Shown: positions 1 through 9,168 of the stretch, piece by piece
Layout of the letters: every line of letters starts with the position of its first letter
How positions within the stretch are numbered: position 1 is the first letter of the stretch
From: an alpha proteobacterium AAP38
Lineage (GTDB): Bacteria; Pseudomonadota; Alphaproteobacteria; Azospirillales; Azospirillaceae
NCBI GenBank assembly: GCA_001296005.1
Contig: LJHR01000009.1
Span: 124,001-188,000 of the forward strand
Length of the DNA stretch: 64,000 nucleotides
Direction: 5' to 3'
Position numbers and translations under genes: made by a program
The notes under the pieces: model-generated
Database searches by the model: none
The model's input: the letters and a program-made list of their open reading frames with translations, nothing else
Told to the model about the DNA's origin: nothing

Positions 1-218
1 CTGTTCAGGGCGGATGCGGCCTGACGGATGGCCAGCACCTCGGCATGGGCCGTGGGGTCGGACAGTTCCTCTGTCCGGTTGCCGGCGGAACCCAGCACGC
101 GGCCCGTGGCCGGGTCCACCACGACGGCACCCACCGGCACCTCCCCACGCGCCGCCGCCTGTTCGGCTTCGGCAAAGGCAAGGTCCATGGGGGTAGGGGC
201 ATTGGGAAGGTCGGTCAT
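1..218 (-). CDS. tadA: tRNA-specific adenosine deaminase TadA (3' part outside window)
   Basis: Only the first 72 residues are present; the gene runs off the left edge. The ATG is at 216-218. The translation has the TadA N-terminal signature: ARGEVPVGAVVV near residues 21-32, then TAHAEVLAIRQAA near 54-66, where HAE holds the zinc-ligand His and the catalytic Glu. TadA deaminates A34 to inosine in the tRNA-Arg anticodon. It is divergent from rluB, with 89 bases between the two starts, which must hold both promoters. The zinc-binding PCxxC half is not visible, so the family call rests on the N-terminal half alone. Confidence 0.9.
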   Translation of the reverse strand, partial: MTDLPNAPTPMDLAFAEAEQAAARGEVPVGAVVVDPATGRVLGSAGNRTEELSDPTAHAEVLAIRQAASALN

Positions 219-307
219 GATGCGCGCAAGGCTGCATGGGACGGTCGCGCCCGTCAAGGCGGGGCGCGGCTTGCGGCAATCTTGTTTCGCGCGTAATCTC
301 CGCGCCC

Positions 308-1624
308 ATGTCCCAGAACAGCTATGACCCCTTGCGTCAGGTGCCGGTTGATGCCGTCGCCGACGAAACCGACCTTGATGCCGCGCCCGAGCTTGCCGGG
401 GGTGAACGCATTGCCAAGCGCCTGGCCCGTGCCGGCGTCTGCTCCCGCCGCGATGCCGAACGCTGGATCGCCGAAGGCCGCGTCCGCGTGAACAGCGTGA
501 CCTTGGAAAGCCCGGCTTTCCTGGTCCGCGATGGCGACCGTATCCAGGTCGATGGTCAGACCGTGGGCGAGCCGGAACCCACCCGCCTGTGGCGCTATCA
601 CAAGCCCGAAGGGCTGGTGACGACGGCGCGCGATGAGAAGGGGCGGGCCACCGTCTTTGACCATCTGCCCCACACCATGCCGCGCGTCATCTCCGTCGGG
701 CGGCTGGATCTTGCGTCGGAAGGGTTGCTGCTGCTGACCAATGACGGGGCGCTGGCTCGGCATCTGGAGCTGCCCTCCACCGGCTGGCTGCGCCGCTACC
801 GTATCCGCGTGCATGGCGTGCCGACACCGGAAACCATGCGCAAGCTGGAAGAGGGTGTGGTTATCGAGGGGCTGGCCTATGGCCCCATCGAAACGGTGAT
901 CGACCGCACCGTCGGCTATAATTCGTGGCTGACCGTGGGCCTGCGTGAGGGCAAGAACCGGGAGGTTCGCCGCGTGTTCGAATGGCTGGGCCTACCGGTC
1001 AGCCGTCTGATCCGCATCGCCTATGGCCCATTCCAGCTGGGCAAGCTGGACCCCGGCGCCGTGGAAGAGGTGCCGCGCCGCGTCCTGCGCGACCAGATGC
1101 CCGACTTCTTCCCGGCGGAGGAAGAACCGGCGCCTGCCGATGGTGCGGCCAAGCCGGCGCCGGGTGCTGCCCCGCGCATGCGCTATGACCGGCTGCCCAA
1201 ATCCATGGAAGCTGCCGCCCCGGCCAGCGCCACCAAGGGCCGGGCCAAGCCGTCGGCGGCCAAGGCCCGCGACAGTGTGGAGCGCCTGATGGGCGGGGGG
1301 CGCAAGGCCTCATCCTCCGCGCCCAAGCGCACGGCCCCGCCGTCACGCGTGGAAGCCGAAGTGCCCAAGGCTGCGCGCCGTGGGGCCGGGGATCAGTTGA
1401 GTGACAGCGCGCGCCGCGCCGTCGCCAAGCTGGACCGCGCGCTTGCCGGTGCTGACATCCCCGATGACGACGCCCCCGCCCGCCGCGGGCCGAAGCCGGC
1501 GCCCAAGCGTGCCGCCGCCGCGGCGCCTGCCAAGCCCCCGGCCAAGGGTCCTGCCCCCGGCAATGCCGGCGGTGGAAAGCCGGCCCAGAAGGGTGGAGCG
1601 CCGCGTGCGGATCGTCGCCGGTAA
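308..1624 (+). CDS. rluB: 23S rRNA pseudouridine synthase, RluB/RsuA family
   Basis: The protein has 438 residues. An S4 RNA-binding domain ([19 protein letters not shown], about 32-50) is followed by the pseudouridine synthase core with [15 protein letters not shown] near 130-144; D134 is the expected catalytic aspartate. From about residue 265 the chain becomes an Ala/Pro/Lys/Arg-rich, presumably disordered tail of about 170 residues, much longer than in the E. coli protein. The ATG at 308 is preferred over an in-frame codon at 236 because the S4 domain follows soon after. The 3' end overlaps rsmD by 20 bases, so the two are probably translationally coupled. RluB would modify helix 89-90 uridines in 23S rRNA; the exact target is inferred from family. 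Confidence 0.9.
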   Translation: MSQNSYDPLRQVPVDAVADETDLDAAPELAGGERIAKRLARAGVCSRRDAERWIAEGRVRVNSVTLESPAFLVRDGDRIQVDGQTVGEPEPTRLWRYHKPEGLVTTARDEKGRATVFDHLPHTMPRVISVGRLDLASEGLLLLTNDGALARHLELPSTGWLRRYRIRVHGVPTPETMRKLEEGVVIEGLAYGPIETVIDRTVGYNSWLTVGLREGKNREVRRVFEWLGLPVSRLIRIAYGPFQLGKLDPGAVEEVPRRVLRDQMPDFFPAEEEPAPADGAAKPAPGAAPRMRYDRLPKSMEAAAPASATKGRAKPSAAKARDSVERLMGGGRKASSSAPKRTAPPSRVEAEVPKAARRGAGDQLSDSARRAVAKLDRALAGADIPDDDAPARRGPKPAPKRAAAAAPAKPPAKGPAPGNAGGGKPAQKGGAPRADRRR

Positions 1625-2189
1625 GCATCGGGGCCGCCGGCTGGAAACGCCGGCGGGCCTTGACGTCCGTCCGACCAGCGACCGCACCCGCCAGTCGCTG
1701 TTCAACATCCTGTCGCATGGTGACTGGATGGAGGATGGCAGCGACGTGCTGGACGGGGCCGATGTGCTGGACGGGGTCGATGTGCTGGACGCGTTCTGCG
1801 GGACCGGCGCCCTGGCGCTGGAGGCGCTGTCGCATGGTGCCTCACGCGCGGCCCTGCTGGACAAGGCGCGCTCCTCGCTGGACATTGCGCGCCGCAATGC
1901 GGAGATGCTGGGGGAGGGGGCGCAGTGCCGCTTCATCCTTGGCGACGCGGCCAAGCCGCCGCCGGCTCCCTTTGCGGCGCGGCTGGTATTTCTGGACCCG
2001 CCCTATGGTCAGGACCTGTCGCCGCCGGCCCTGACGGGCCTGTCACGCGCTGGCTGGATCGCGCCGGGTGCCCTGGTCTGTGTGGAGGTCGGGGCAGAGG
2101 ATGCCTTTGCGCTGCCGCCGGGGTTCGATGCGCTGGATGTGCGCGACTATAGTCAGGCGCGCATCCATTTCCTGCGCTACCGGGGCTGA
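1605..2189 (+). CDS. rsmD: 16S rRNA (guanine966-N2)-methyltransferase RsmD
   Basis: The protein has 194 residues and begins at GTG 1605, preceded by GGTGGAG at 1592-1598; an ATG at 1563 is an alternative. The start [12 protein letters not shown] is the typical RsmD opening, followed by [18 protein letters not shown] motif I is [11 protein letters not shown] and motif IV is the catalytic DPPY (in [10 protein letters not shown]). The protein methylates G966 of 16S rRNA. An 18-base triplet duplication sits directly before motif I (see the repeat at 1743-1796), adding 12 residues to the first beta strand region. The gene overlaps rluB and ends one base from the convergent diguanylate cyclase gene. 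Confidence 0.92.
   Translation: MRIVAGKHRGRRLETPAGLDVRPTSDRTRQSLFNILSHGDWMEDGSDVLDGADVLDGVDVLDAFCGTGALALEALSHGASRAALLDKARSSLDIARRNAEMLGEGAQCRFILGDAAKPPPAPFAARLVFLDPPYGQDLSPPALTGLSRAGWIAPGALVCVEVGAEDAFALPPGFDALDVRDYSQARIHFLRYRG
1743..1796 (+). repeat. Three tandem 18-base units inside rsmD
   Basis: Units 1743-1760, 1761-1778 and 1779-1796 encode [12 protein letters not shown] and DVLDAF. The first two units differ at two positions; the third diverges in its last codons as it enters the conserved FCGTG motif. The repeat is in frame and keeps the reading frame whatever the copy number. Confidence 0.9.
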
Positions 2190-2190
2190 T

Positions 2191-3747
2191 TCAGGCGGCG
2201 ACCATGGAGGGCGAGGCGACCTCCACCCGGTCACGGCCATTTTTCTTGGCCGTGTAGAGCGCCTCATCCGCGCTGTCCAGGATCACCTCGAAACTGGCGG
2301 GTACCGGCCCGACGCCCGTGCTGGCCAGACCGATTGATACCGTGACATGGCCATGCGGGCTGCCGCTGTGGCGGATGCCCAGGGCGGCCACCGTTTCCCG
2401 GATACGGTCGGCCACGGCGCGCGCGCCGGTCAGATCGGTCTGGGTCAGAAGGACCGCGAATTCCTCCCCCCCGATCCGGGCGGCAAGGTCGCCGCCACGG
2501 GCCACGGCGCGGGTGATGGCCAGCGCCACCGACCGCAGCGTCGCGTCGCCCGCGCCGTGGCCATAGGTGTCGTTGAAGCTTTTGAACAGGTCGATATCGA
2601 TCATCAGGATTGCCGCATCATGCGGCATGCGGGTGACGCGCGCCTGCTCCCGCCGCAGCATGTCATCGAACATGCGGCGGTTGGCGATACCGGTCAGGGG
2701 GTCGGTGGTCGCCATACGCTCCAGCCTGGCATTGGCATCGGCCAGCGCCAGTTGTACACGCAACCGCTGCCGGCTTTCCCGGTGCAGCAGGCTGATCAGG
2801 GTGATGATACCGCTGATCAACAGGGCGGATGTCAGCCCGATGGTCCAGGCCTTGCGCCGCCAATGTCCGTAAACAAGGTCCAGAGACTGTGCCAGACTGA
2901 CCCGCATGGTGGAGCCGGCAACGGCGGTGGAGACAACGAGCCGTGTGTCCTCCAACGCGCCTGGTTCCTCATAGACGGCCAGTGGTTCCCCGACGATAGC
3001 CTGCAGGTGGGGGTCCTGGCGCAGGTCGCGGCCAATGGCCAGCGGGTCCGCCGGCTGCCGGGCCAGGATGATGCCCTGGTCGAGAAACAGGGTCAGGGCC
3101 GATCCTTCATCCAGTTGCAGGTCGGTCAGCAACCCGTCGAAATAGGTCAGCAGCATGGAGGCGACGACCACTCCCCGGAACGATCCATCTGGGCGGTTCA
3201 GCCGCATGGACAGCACGATCACCGGGTCCTTGGTCGTGGCCGAAATCAGCGGGCCGGTGATCAGCATGGCGGGATCGTCATGGTCCCGGTGATAGGCGAA
3301 ATAGGGTCGCCAGGCCCGGCTTTGCCCCCTGACGTCATTGCCGCCCGATTCTGCCTCAATGATCCCGTTTGCATCCGTCACGAACAGCACGCCCAGCGCC
3401 TTGGGCGCGGCGGTGTGGGAAAACAGGACCATGTCGCGCAGATGTTCGGGCACCTGCTGGAAATCCGGTGAGGTCACCGTGTCGCGCAGGGAAGACAGGA
3501 CAAAGCGGAACAGATCGACATGCCGGGAAATATCGCGGGCAATGGCGCCCGTCAGGTTCACCGCCGCTTCCTGGGCATGATCGCGCGCAGCGGCGCGGTC
3601 CTGATAGAGTTGCACCGAGATGATCACGGCGAGTGCTGCTGCCATCACCATACCGAGGACGAAGCCAAGCCAGCCCGTGCTGCGCGTCAAGGCGCGCGCA
3701 CCGGCCAGGGCAGCCGCAGGTTTCGACGATGTGAACAGATCGCTCAT
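2191..3747 (-). CDS. Membrane-anchored diguanylate cyclase with extracytoplasmic sensor
   Basis: The protein has 518 residues. An N-terminal transmembrane helix (about 27-48) and a second one (about 303-325) flank a roughly 250-residue periplasmic domain resembling the double-Cache/PAS-like sensors of membrane cyclases. A helical linker leads to a GGDEF domain with TTDPLTGIANRR and a GGEEF active site near residues 423-427. The RxxD five residues upstream (RGGD) is a product-inhibition I-site. It should make c-di-GMP in response to an unknown periplasmic ligand. The ATG at 3747 was chosen because a GTG at 3792 adds only a non-conserved stretch. It lies 83 bases downstream of xseA on the same strand. 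Confidence 0.9.
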   Translation of the reverse strand: MSDLFTSSKPAAALAGARALTRSTGWLGFVLGMVMAAALAVIISVQLYQDRAAARDHAQEAAVNLTGAIARDISRHVDLFRFVLSSLRDTVTSPDFQQVPEHLRDMVLFSHTAAPKALGVLFVTDANGIIEAESGGNDVRGQSRAWRPYFAYHRDHDDPAMLITGPLISATTKDPVIVLSMRLNRPDGSFRGVVVASMLLTYFDGLLTDLQLDEGSALTLFLDQGIILARQPADPLAIGRDLRQDPHLQAIVGEPLAVYEEPGALEDTRLVVSTAVAGSTMRVSLAQSLDLVYGHWRRKAWTIGLTSALLISGIITLISLLHRESRQRLRVQLALADANARLERMATTDPLTGIANRRMFDDMLRREQARVTRMPHDAAILMIDIDLFKSFNDTYGHGAGDATLRSVALAITRAVARGGDLAARIGGEEFAVLLTQTDLTGARAVADRIRETVAALGIRHSGSPHGHVTVSIGLASTGVGPVPASFEVILDSADEALYTAKKNGRDRVEVASPSMVAA

Positions 3748-3830
3748 ACCGGCAGCATATACCGGTATGGGAATTGGTAAATTACCGGGCACTTATCCAA
3801 GCGGATAGGATTGATCTGGTCGGTCAACCA

Positions 3831-5420
3831 TTAAAACAGACGGCCCTGCGGCCCCGCATCGCCCACCTTGCGGGTGGCGCGCGCCGGGCGTTGGGGTGTG
3901 GCCGGCGGCGTCCCCTCGCCCTGACTGATGGTCGCACCGGCATTGCCATCCTGAAAGGCGATGGTCACCCTTTGTCCCTCTGTCAAACCGGCGGCATGCG
4001 TCACGGGCTGCCCATCACCATCGGTAACCAGGGCGAAGCCGCGCGACAGCACACCGCGATAGGACACGCTTTCCAGCAGACGGCCCAATTGGGCCAGCCG
4101 GTCGCCCTTGGCCGACAGGTCAGCCAGATGCGCGCGTTCCATGCGGGTGGGCAGGTCGGACAGGCGGGCGGCCCCATCGGTGAAGGCACGGCGGATGGTC
4201 CGGTCGGACAGACGGTCGGCGATACGGTGATAGCGCCCCTCAGACAGGCGGATGGCGCTGTCCAGGCCGGTGCGCAGTGCCCGGCCCGCCCCGTCCAGCC
4301 GGGTGGCAGCCAGCCGCAACACCTCACGCGGGTGGTGCAGCTTCAGGCCCAGCTGCCGCACCGCCGTCCGCCGCCGTTCGATCCCGCCGCGCATGGACAG
4401 GATCAGGCGCTCTGCCCGGTCATCCAGCCGCTGCGTCAGCCCTTCCAGCAGGCTATGCGGATCGCCCAGGCCGCGTGCCAGCCCCTGCACATAGGTGCGG
4501 CGCTGATCCAGGGTGCGGGTCATGGCACGGTGCAGCCGGCGCTCATCATCCAGCACCTGGCCCAGCAGATCCGCCCGCACCGGCACCGCCATCTCCGCCG
4601 CTGCCGTGGGCGTGGGCGCGCGGCGGTCAGACGCGAAATCGATCAGGGTCGTATCCGTTTCATGCCCCACGGCGGAGATGAGCGGGATGCGGCTTTCGGC
4701 GGCGGCGCGGACCACGATCTCCTCGTTAAAGGCCATCAGATCTTCCAGGCTGCCGCCGCCGCGCGCCACGATGATCAGGTCGGGGCGCGGCACGCGGCCA
4801 CCTGGCACCAAGCTGTTGAAGCCCTGGATGGCGCGGGCCACCTGGTGTGCCGCCCCGTCACCCTGCACCGCCACGGGCCAGAGCAGGACATGGCGGGGGA
4901 AGCGGTCAGCCAGACGGTGCAGGATGTCGCGGATGACGGCCCCGGTCGGGCTGGTCACCACGCCGATCACCTGCGGCAGGAAGGGCAGGGGCTTCTTGCG
5001 CTCCGGATTGAACAGGCCCTCGGCGGCCAGCCGCTTCTTGCGCTCCTCCAGCATCTTCAGCAGGGCGCCCTCGCCCGCCAGCTCCATGCTGTCGATGACC
5101 AGCTGATACTGGCTGCGGCCGGGATATGTCGTCAGTTTGCCGGTGCAAACCACCTCCATCCCTTCCTCGGGCCGTACCGACAGGCGCGCGACGGTACCTT
5201 TCCAACACACAGCCTCAATCACCGCCGCGTCATCCTTCAGACGCAGATACAGGTGACCCGAGGAATGGCGCTTGGGCTGGCTGATCTCGCCCCGCACCCG
5301 GACATAGCCGAACGCATCCTCCACCGTCCGCTTCACGGAACGGGCCAGATCGCTGACCGTCTGTTCGGGCAGATTGGTGCCGGGGCGGGCGGGGGCGGGA
5401 TCGGACAGGAAATCGCTCAT
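3831..5420 (-). CDS. xseA: Exodeoxyribonuclease VII large subunit
   Basis: The protein has 529 residues. It begins with an OB-fold nucleic-acid binding domain (VRGEISQPKRHSSGHLYLRLKD, about residues 35-56, recognisable as XseA) and continues with the catalytic Exonuc_VII_L domain containing GVVTSPTGAVIRDILHR and ARGGGSLEDLMAFNEE. A long coiled-coil region follows. The ATG at 5418-5420 (MSDFLSD) is preferred; an upstream in-frame extension to 5594 would run through the neighbouring TA gene. With XseB (not seen here) it degrades single-stranded DNA to oligonucleotides. Confidence 0.95.
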   Translation of the reverse strand: MSDFLSDPAPARPGTNLPEQTVSDLARSVKRTVEDAFGYVRVRGEISQPKRHSSGHLYLRLKDDAAVIEAVCWKGTVARLSVRPEEGMEVVCTGKLTTYPGRSQYQLVIDSMELAGEGALLKMLEERKKRLAAEGLFNPERKKPLPFLPQVIGVVTSPTGAVIRDILHRLADRFPRHVLLWPVAVQGDGAAHQVARAIQGFNSLVPGGRVPRPDLIIVARGGGSLEDLMAFNEEIVVRAAAESRIPLISAVGHETDTTLIDFASDRRAPTPTAAAEMAVPVRADLLGQVLDDERRLHRAMTRTLDQRRTYVQGLARGLGDPHSLLEGLTQRLDDRAERLILSMRGGIERRRTAVRQLGLKLHHPREVLRLAATRLDGAGRALRTGLDSAIRLSEGRYHRIADRLSDRTIRRAFTDGAARLSDLPTRMERAHLADLSAKGDRLAQLGRLLESVSYRGVLSRGFALVTDGDGQPVTHAAGLTEGQRVTIAFQDGNAGATISQGEGTPPATPQRPARATRKVGDAGPQGRLF

Positions 5421-5460
5421 GATGCCGGCATGATAGGGGGATGGGGGCTTGGATGCCAGT

Positions 5461-5826
5461 CTAGCGGCGACGCATGATGGTCGCGATATCCCGATGCTGA
5501 TGCAGAATTCTGATAACCAATCGCATGCGAGGGTCAAACATGATGACCCACGGGGGTTCATTGATGAACCGAACCGGTCGGTCCGCCGATACATCGTGCC
5601 GGATATGGCCGGCTTCCGTTCCCTCAGCTATCGCTCTGCAACGGCGCGTAAGGCGGGCCAAGCTCCGTCTCGCCACGATGGGCCCGAACGCCCTGGCACT
5701 TGATCGCAGTATCAAAACCAGATCGCGAAGCGCCTGGGGCAGGAGATTGGAAGGTAAAGCGCTGTCTTGATCAGCCTTTGCGAGCAGGTGGCGTATCCAG
5801 ATGGGACAGCCGGTCAACCCTGGCAT
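5461..5826 (-). CDS. RelE/ParE-type toxin
   Basis: The open frame has 121 codons. From about residue 30 it follows the ParE pattern: PQALRDLVLILRSSARAFGP, a middle arginine-rich helix, then VRFINEPPWVIMF and a C-terminal VIRILHQHRDIATIM, the usual final strand plus RILH..RD motif. The start is uncertain. The only ATG (5826) overlaps the antitoxin gene by 56 bases and puts about 28 extra residues before the homology; TTG 5817 is an alternative. No good Shine-Dalgarno is visible at either. Family members target gyrase (ParE) or ribosome-bound mRNA (RelE); which applies is not decided by the sequence. Confidence 0.75.
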   Translation of the reverse strand: MPGLTGCPIWIRHLLAKADQDSALPSNLLPQALRDLVLILRSSARAFGPIVARRSLARLTRRCRAIAEGTEAGHIRHDVSADRPVRFINEPPWVIMFDPRMRLVIRILHQHRDIATIMRRR

Positions 5827-5977
5827 TGACCAGAGCCTCCGCTTCCCATTCCTGCTCCAGCGCCGTCAGGATGGCGCGCACGTCACTGACGGGCACAGGT
5901 CCGGTCCGGTCACCCTCATCAAGGGCGGCCTGGATACTTGCGGATAGATTGCGGTCGAGAACGCTATACCGGGGCAT
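5771..5977 (-). CDS. Antitoxin of the ParE/RelE-type pair
   Basis: This is a 68-residue acidic protein (MPRYSVLDRNLSASIQAALDEGD, with the Glu-rich helix LEQEWEAEALVNARVDRL). It has no strong family motif, but size, order and overlap with the downstream toxin gene are those of an antitoxin. The Shine-Dalgarno AGGTGA (complement of 5984-5989) supports the ATG at 5977. Its short N-terminal strand could be a ribbon-helix-helix DNA-binding segment; that is inference. A perfect dyad lies just upstream at 5999-6013. Confidence 0.65.
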   Translation of the reverse strand: MPRYSVLDRNLSASIQAALDEGDRTGPVPVSDVRAILTALEQEWEAEALVNARVDRLSHLDTPPARKG

Positions 5978-5998
5978 TCCAATTCACCTGCATTTGCG

Positions 5999-6013
5999 AC
6001 GTTAGCCTAACGT
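5999..6013. promoter_or_regulatory. Perfect 7-1-7 dyad, likely TA operator
   Basis: ACGTTAG-C-CTAACGT is a perfect inverted repeat 21 bases upstream of the antitoxin ATG. Type II antitoxins repress their own operon at such dyads, so this is the expected operator. No convincing -10/-35 pair was identified around it. Confidence 0.6.
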
Positions 6014-6103
6014 GACCGCCCGATCTCGGCAAGCAATGCCGCATTGGCAGCGTCCCCCCTGACCGATAGAACAAAGCCCCGGCAACCCGTCGCCCAAGGC
6101 TAC

Positions 6104-6544
6104 ATGCTCACCGATCCCGCCTATTGGAGCCTGTTCTTCTTGTCCATGGCGGCGGCGACCTTGCTGCCGGGCGGGTCGGAGCTGGCGTTGGTGGCGCTGC
6201 TGGCCGATGGGACGCGGCCTGCCTGGGCGCTGGTGGCGGTCGCGACCCTGGGCAATGTGCTGGGTTCCCTGATCAACTGGGTTCTGGGCCGTTGGCTGCG
6301 GCGGTTCGTGGGGCGGCGCTGGTTTCCCGTGACGGCGGCGCAGTTGACGCGGGCAGAGGGGGTGTTCACCCGCTATGGCGCCTGGACGCTTCTGTTCGCC
6401 TGGGTGCCGGTGATCGGCGACCCGCTCACCGTCGCGGCGGGCACGCTGGGCGTGAAATTAAGGGTCTTCCTGCCGCTGGTGACGCTGGGCAAGGCATTGC
6501 GGTATGTCGTGCTGGCCGGACTGGTGGGCGGGGTGCTGGGATAG
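6104..6544 (+). CDS. YqaA-type small DedA-related inner membrane protein
   Basis: The protein has 146 residues. ATG 6104 gives MLTDPAYWSLFFLSMAAATL; an in-frame TTG at 6044 is less likely. It contains the compact pattern LLPGGSE, then GNVLGSLINWVLGRW, and a Pro-rich VPVIGDPLTVAAGTL, which matches the re-entrant loops of the VTT/SNARE-associated domain in YqaA proteins. About four hydrophobic segments are visible. The family is linked to lipid flipping and envelope integrity; the specific substrate is unknown. It is monocistronic as far as can be seen. Confidence 0.8.
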   Translation: MLTDPAYWSLFFLSMAAATLLPGGSELALVALLADGTRPAWALVAVATLGNVLGSLINWVLGRWLRRFVGRRWFPVTAAQLTRAEGVFTRYGAWTLLFAWVPVIGDPLTVAAGTLGVKLRVFLPLVTLGKALRYVVLAGLVGGVLG

Positions 6545-6606
6545 AAGTTGGCCGATGGCATTGCAAAAGCTACGATGATTTGCACTTATTGTAGGTAGAG
6601 GCGACA

Positions 6607-7203
6607 ATGATGTATCAGCACCGTCCTTCAGCAGTGTTTGTGCTGCTGGCGTTGGGTCTGGTTGCTTGTGACGCCAAGGTCGAAGTGACCCACACGCCCG
6701 CCAAGACGACCGTCACCCAGACATCCGCCCCTCTTCCACCCCCCGCCTTCGACCCGACCGTGTTGATGACGTTGGACCTGACCGATGAGGCATTCTCGGT
6801 ACCTGCGCGCGTCGTCCTTGTTACCGTGCAGGACCGCCTGCAGCTTCTGCAAAGCATTGAAGAGGTGAAAGGTACTGTTCAGCTTGCGGTCAAGAATGTG
6901 ACATTGATGGGTCCCAACACAGGGGTATTGCCGCGCGTTGAGGTCCATATGGGTCTGGCCGTCGGCGCCAAGCCCGACGCCAGCAGCCTAGTCGGTATTG
7001 TTGAGGCGAAGAAGACCGCGCAAAGCCCGATCTTTGAGGTGACCGACCCTGTCAAACGCATTCTCAAAGCCGGGCCTGGAAATGAAATCGCCTTCACCTT
7101 CGTGCCGGTCGGCGATGACGCCGCCCAACAACCCACAGTCACATTGACGGGCGTGACGCTGAAGGTTCTTCGCGGTGATCTCCGCCAGTCGAAGGAACAA
7201 TAG
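6607..7203 (+). CDS. Hypothetical lipoprotein
   Basis: The protein has 198 residues. A signal peptide ends in the lipobox LGLVAC, so the mature protein starts at the cysteine near residue 21. A Thr/Pro linker follows, then a globular region without a family I recognise (VVLVTVQDRLQLLQSIEEVKGTV and later a beta-rich VTLTGVTLKVLRG). AGAGG-like purines at 6596-6600 precede ATG 6607; ATG 6610 is nearly equivalent. It is probably an outer-membrane or periplasm-facing lipoprotein. It is convergent with the M3 peptidase gene. Confidence 0.75.
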   Translation: MMYQHRPSAVFVLLALGLVACDAKVEVTHTPAKTTVTQTSAPLPPPAFDPTVLMTLDLTDEAFSVPARVVLVTVQDRLQLLQSIEEVKGTVQLAVKNVTLMGPNTGVLPRVEVHMGLAVGAKPDASSLVGIVEAKKTAQSPIFEVTDPVKRILKAGPGNEIAFTFVPVGDDAAQQPTVTLTGVTLKVLRGDLRQSKEQ

Positions 7204-7210
7204 CGCGTGT

Positions 7211-7242
7211 GGCGGGGCAGGTGAATGCACACCCACCCCGCC
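7211..7242. terminator. Hairpin between convergent genes
   Basis: GGCGGGG at 7211-7217 pairs with CCCCGCC at 7236-7242 around an 18-base loop, between the lipoprotein and M3 peptidase stops. No strong U-run is present on either side, so it is only a probable terminator. Confidence 0.4.
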
Positions 7243-7248
7243 TTCACC

Positions 7249-9168
7249 TTACTGAGCCAGCAGCTTTTCCATCTGGTCGATGGTGGCGTCCATGCGGCGC
7301 ACCAGGGCCTGATAGGGGGCGGAGGTGGCCATATCCAGGCCTGCCTTCTTCAAAAGCGGATAGGGATATTCTGACCCGCCGGCCTTCAGCACGTTCAGGT
7401 AATTGTCCCGCGCCTTGGCACCGCCCTTGGAAATCTGTTCGGCGAAATAGGTGCCGGCAGAGATGGAGGTCGCGTACTGGAACACATAGAAGGGGCGATA
7501 GAAATGCGGGATAAAGGCCCATTCCGCACAATATTTCTCATCGATCTTCATCACGCCTTCGGCGTCGCCATGATACTTCTTCAGCAGGCCGCAATAGATG
7601 TCCTTCATCTTGGACCCGGACAGCGCCTCACCCCGTTCCACGGCATCATGGGTGGCCAGTTCGAACTCCGCGAACATGGTCTGACGGAAGAAGGTGCCGC
7701 GCAGTCCTTCCAGCGACTGGCCCAGATAGAACAGCTTCTCTTCCTTGGTCTTGGCCTTTGACACCAGATAGTCGGTCAGCAGCATCTCGTTCGTGGTCGA
7801 CGCGATTTCCGCCATGAACAAGGAGTAATTGGCCAGCTCATAGGGCTGGGTCTTCGACGCCAGGGCCGAATGCATGCCATGGCCCCATTCATGGGCATAG
7901 GTCGACATGGAGTTATAATCGTCCTGATGGTTCAGGAAGATATACGGATCCAGCCCATAGCTGCCCCAGTGATAGGCGCCGCTGTCCTTCCCCTCCGACG
8001 GATAGACATGCATGGTCCGCTTGGCCGTCAGGGCCGCCAGCATGTCACCATATTCCTTGCCCAGCGGCTTGACGGCGGCCAGGGTCAGCGTCCGCGATTC
8101 GTCCAGCGTGAACTTCTTGTCCAGGCTGATCAGTGACGGATAGATGTCGTAATAATACAGGTCCGGCAGCTTCAGCATCTTCTGCCGCAGCTTGAAATAG
8201 CGGTGCAGGGTGGGCAGGCCCTTGTTCGCCTCTGCCACCAGGGTGCGGTAGACAGCTTCCGGGATATCGTTATTGGCCAGTGATGCGGCGACGGCGGTCG
8301 GGTAACCGCGCAGCTTGGCATCGATGGTGCCGGTCTGCACGGCCGCACCCAGCGTGTTGCCCATGGTGGTCGCGTACTGGCCGAACTTGGTCCAGAACGT
8401 GTCGAACACCAGCTTGCGGACGGCCCGGTCTTCATTCTGGCGCAGCGACTGGTAGGCGGACTGGTTCACCTTGCGCTTGGTGCCATCGGGCAGGGTGATC
8501 TCCGGCCAGTCGATATCGGCATTGGCCAGCGCGGAATAGGTGTTGCTGGCCGATCCCAGAACGGGGCCCAGGGCCGCCAGGGCCGCTTCTGTTTCCGGCG
8601 TCAGGGTATGGGCCTTCAGGCGCAGGATATCGTTCAGGCGGAAGGCATGCTTGGTGAGGCCGGTATCGGCCTTGATGAAGCTGGCGATCTTGTCGGCACC
8701 CACCCCTTGCACCTCGGGCGAGACCCAGGCGGTGGCGGCCTGCGCCTGCGCCGACAGGGCCTGCGCCAGGCTCCAGCGTTCCTGATACTCATTGTTCCGG
8801 GTGTCGGTGGAATATTGCAGGTAGGCATAGACCAGCACGCGTTCCACATCGTGCCCGACCTTGGACATGCGGTCCATGGCGGCGCGCAGGGTGGTGGCAT
8901 CCTTGCCCAGCGTACCTTTCAGCGTGTCCAGCGAGGGCAGGTCGGCCAGCGCCTGCTTGCGCGCCGCGTCCCAGGATGCGTCATCCTTGAAGATCGGCGT
9001 CAGGTCCCAGACATAGCGCGGGTCGGTCTTGGCCGGCGCCTCGGCGCTGGCCGGGGCGGGCTGCTGTGCGGCGGCGCTGGCGAGCGGCGCCAGGGCGGCG
9101 GCCAGTGCGATGGCGGATGCACCCAGCAGGCGGCGGGCGAAATGCGGGCGGTGATGATACTGTGTCAT
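7249..9168 (-). CDS. Exported M3-family zinc oligoendopeptidase (PepF-like)
   Basis: The protein has 639 residues. ATG 9168 (MTQYHHRPH) gives a twin-basic then hydrophobic signal peptide ending near ASAAA, so the enzyme is probably periplasmic; classical PepF is cytoplasmic. The mature part starts with DPRYVWDLTPIF, typical of PepF. The zinc motif is YAHEWGHGMHS near residues 424-434, with the third ligand expected in the following AEIASTTNE. The protein should trim oligopeptides. It is divergent from ispE, with 166 bases between the starts. Confidence 0.92.
   Translation of the reverse strand: MTQYHHRPHFARRLLGASAIALAAALAPLASAAAQQPAPASAEAPAKTDPRYVWDLTPIFKDDASWDAARKQALADLPSLDTLKGTLGKDATTLRAAMDRMSKVGHDVERVLVYAYLQYSTDTRNNEYQERWSLAQALSAQAQAATAWVSPEVQGVGADKIASFIKADTGLTKHAFRLNDILRLKAHTLTPETEAALAALGPVLGSASNTYSALANADIDWPEITLPDGTKRKVNQSAYQSLRQNEDRAVRKLVFDTFWTKFGQYATTMGNTLGAAVQTGTIDAKLRGYPTAVAASLANNDIPEAVYRTLVAEANKGLPTLHRYFKLRQKMLKLPDLYYYDIYPSLISLDKKFTLDESRTLTLAAVKPLGKEYGDMLAALTAKRTMHVYPSEGKDSGAYHWGSYGLDPYIFLNHQDDYNSMSTYAHEWGHGMHSALASKTQPYELANYSLFMAEIASTTNEMLLTDYLVSKAKTKEEKLFYLGQSLEGLRGTFFRQTMFAEFELATHDAVERGEALSGSKMKDIYCGLLKKYHGDAEGVMKIDEKYCAEWAFIPHFYRPFYVFQYATSISAGTYFAEQISKGGAKARDNYLNVLKAGGSEYPYPLLKKAGLDMATSAPYQALVRRMDATIDQMEKLLAQ

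Noticed and set aside
3774-5477. 567-codon plus-strand open frame
   Set aside because: Lies antisense to xseA, whose motifs are clear; the His/Gln-rich translation has no recognisable domain and is typical of shadow frames in high-GC DNA.
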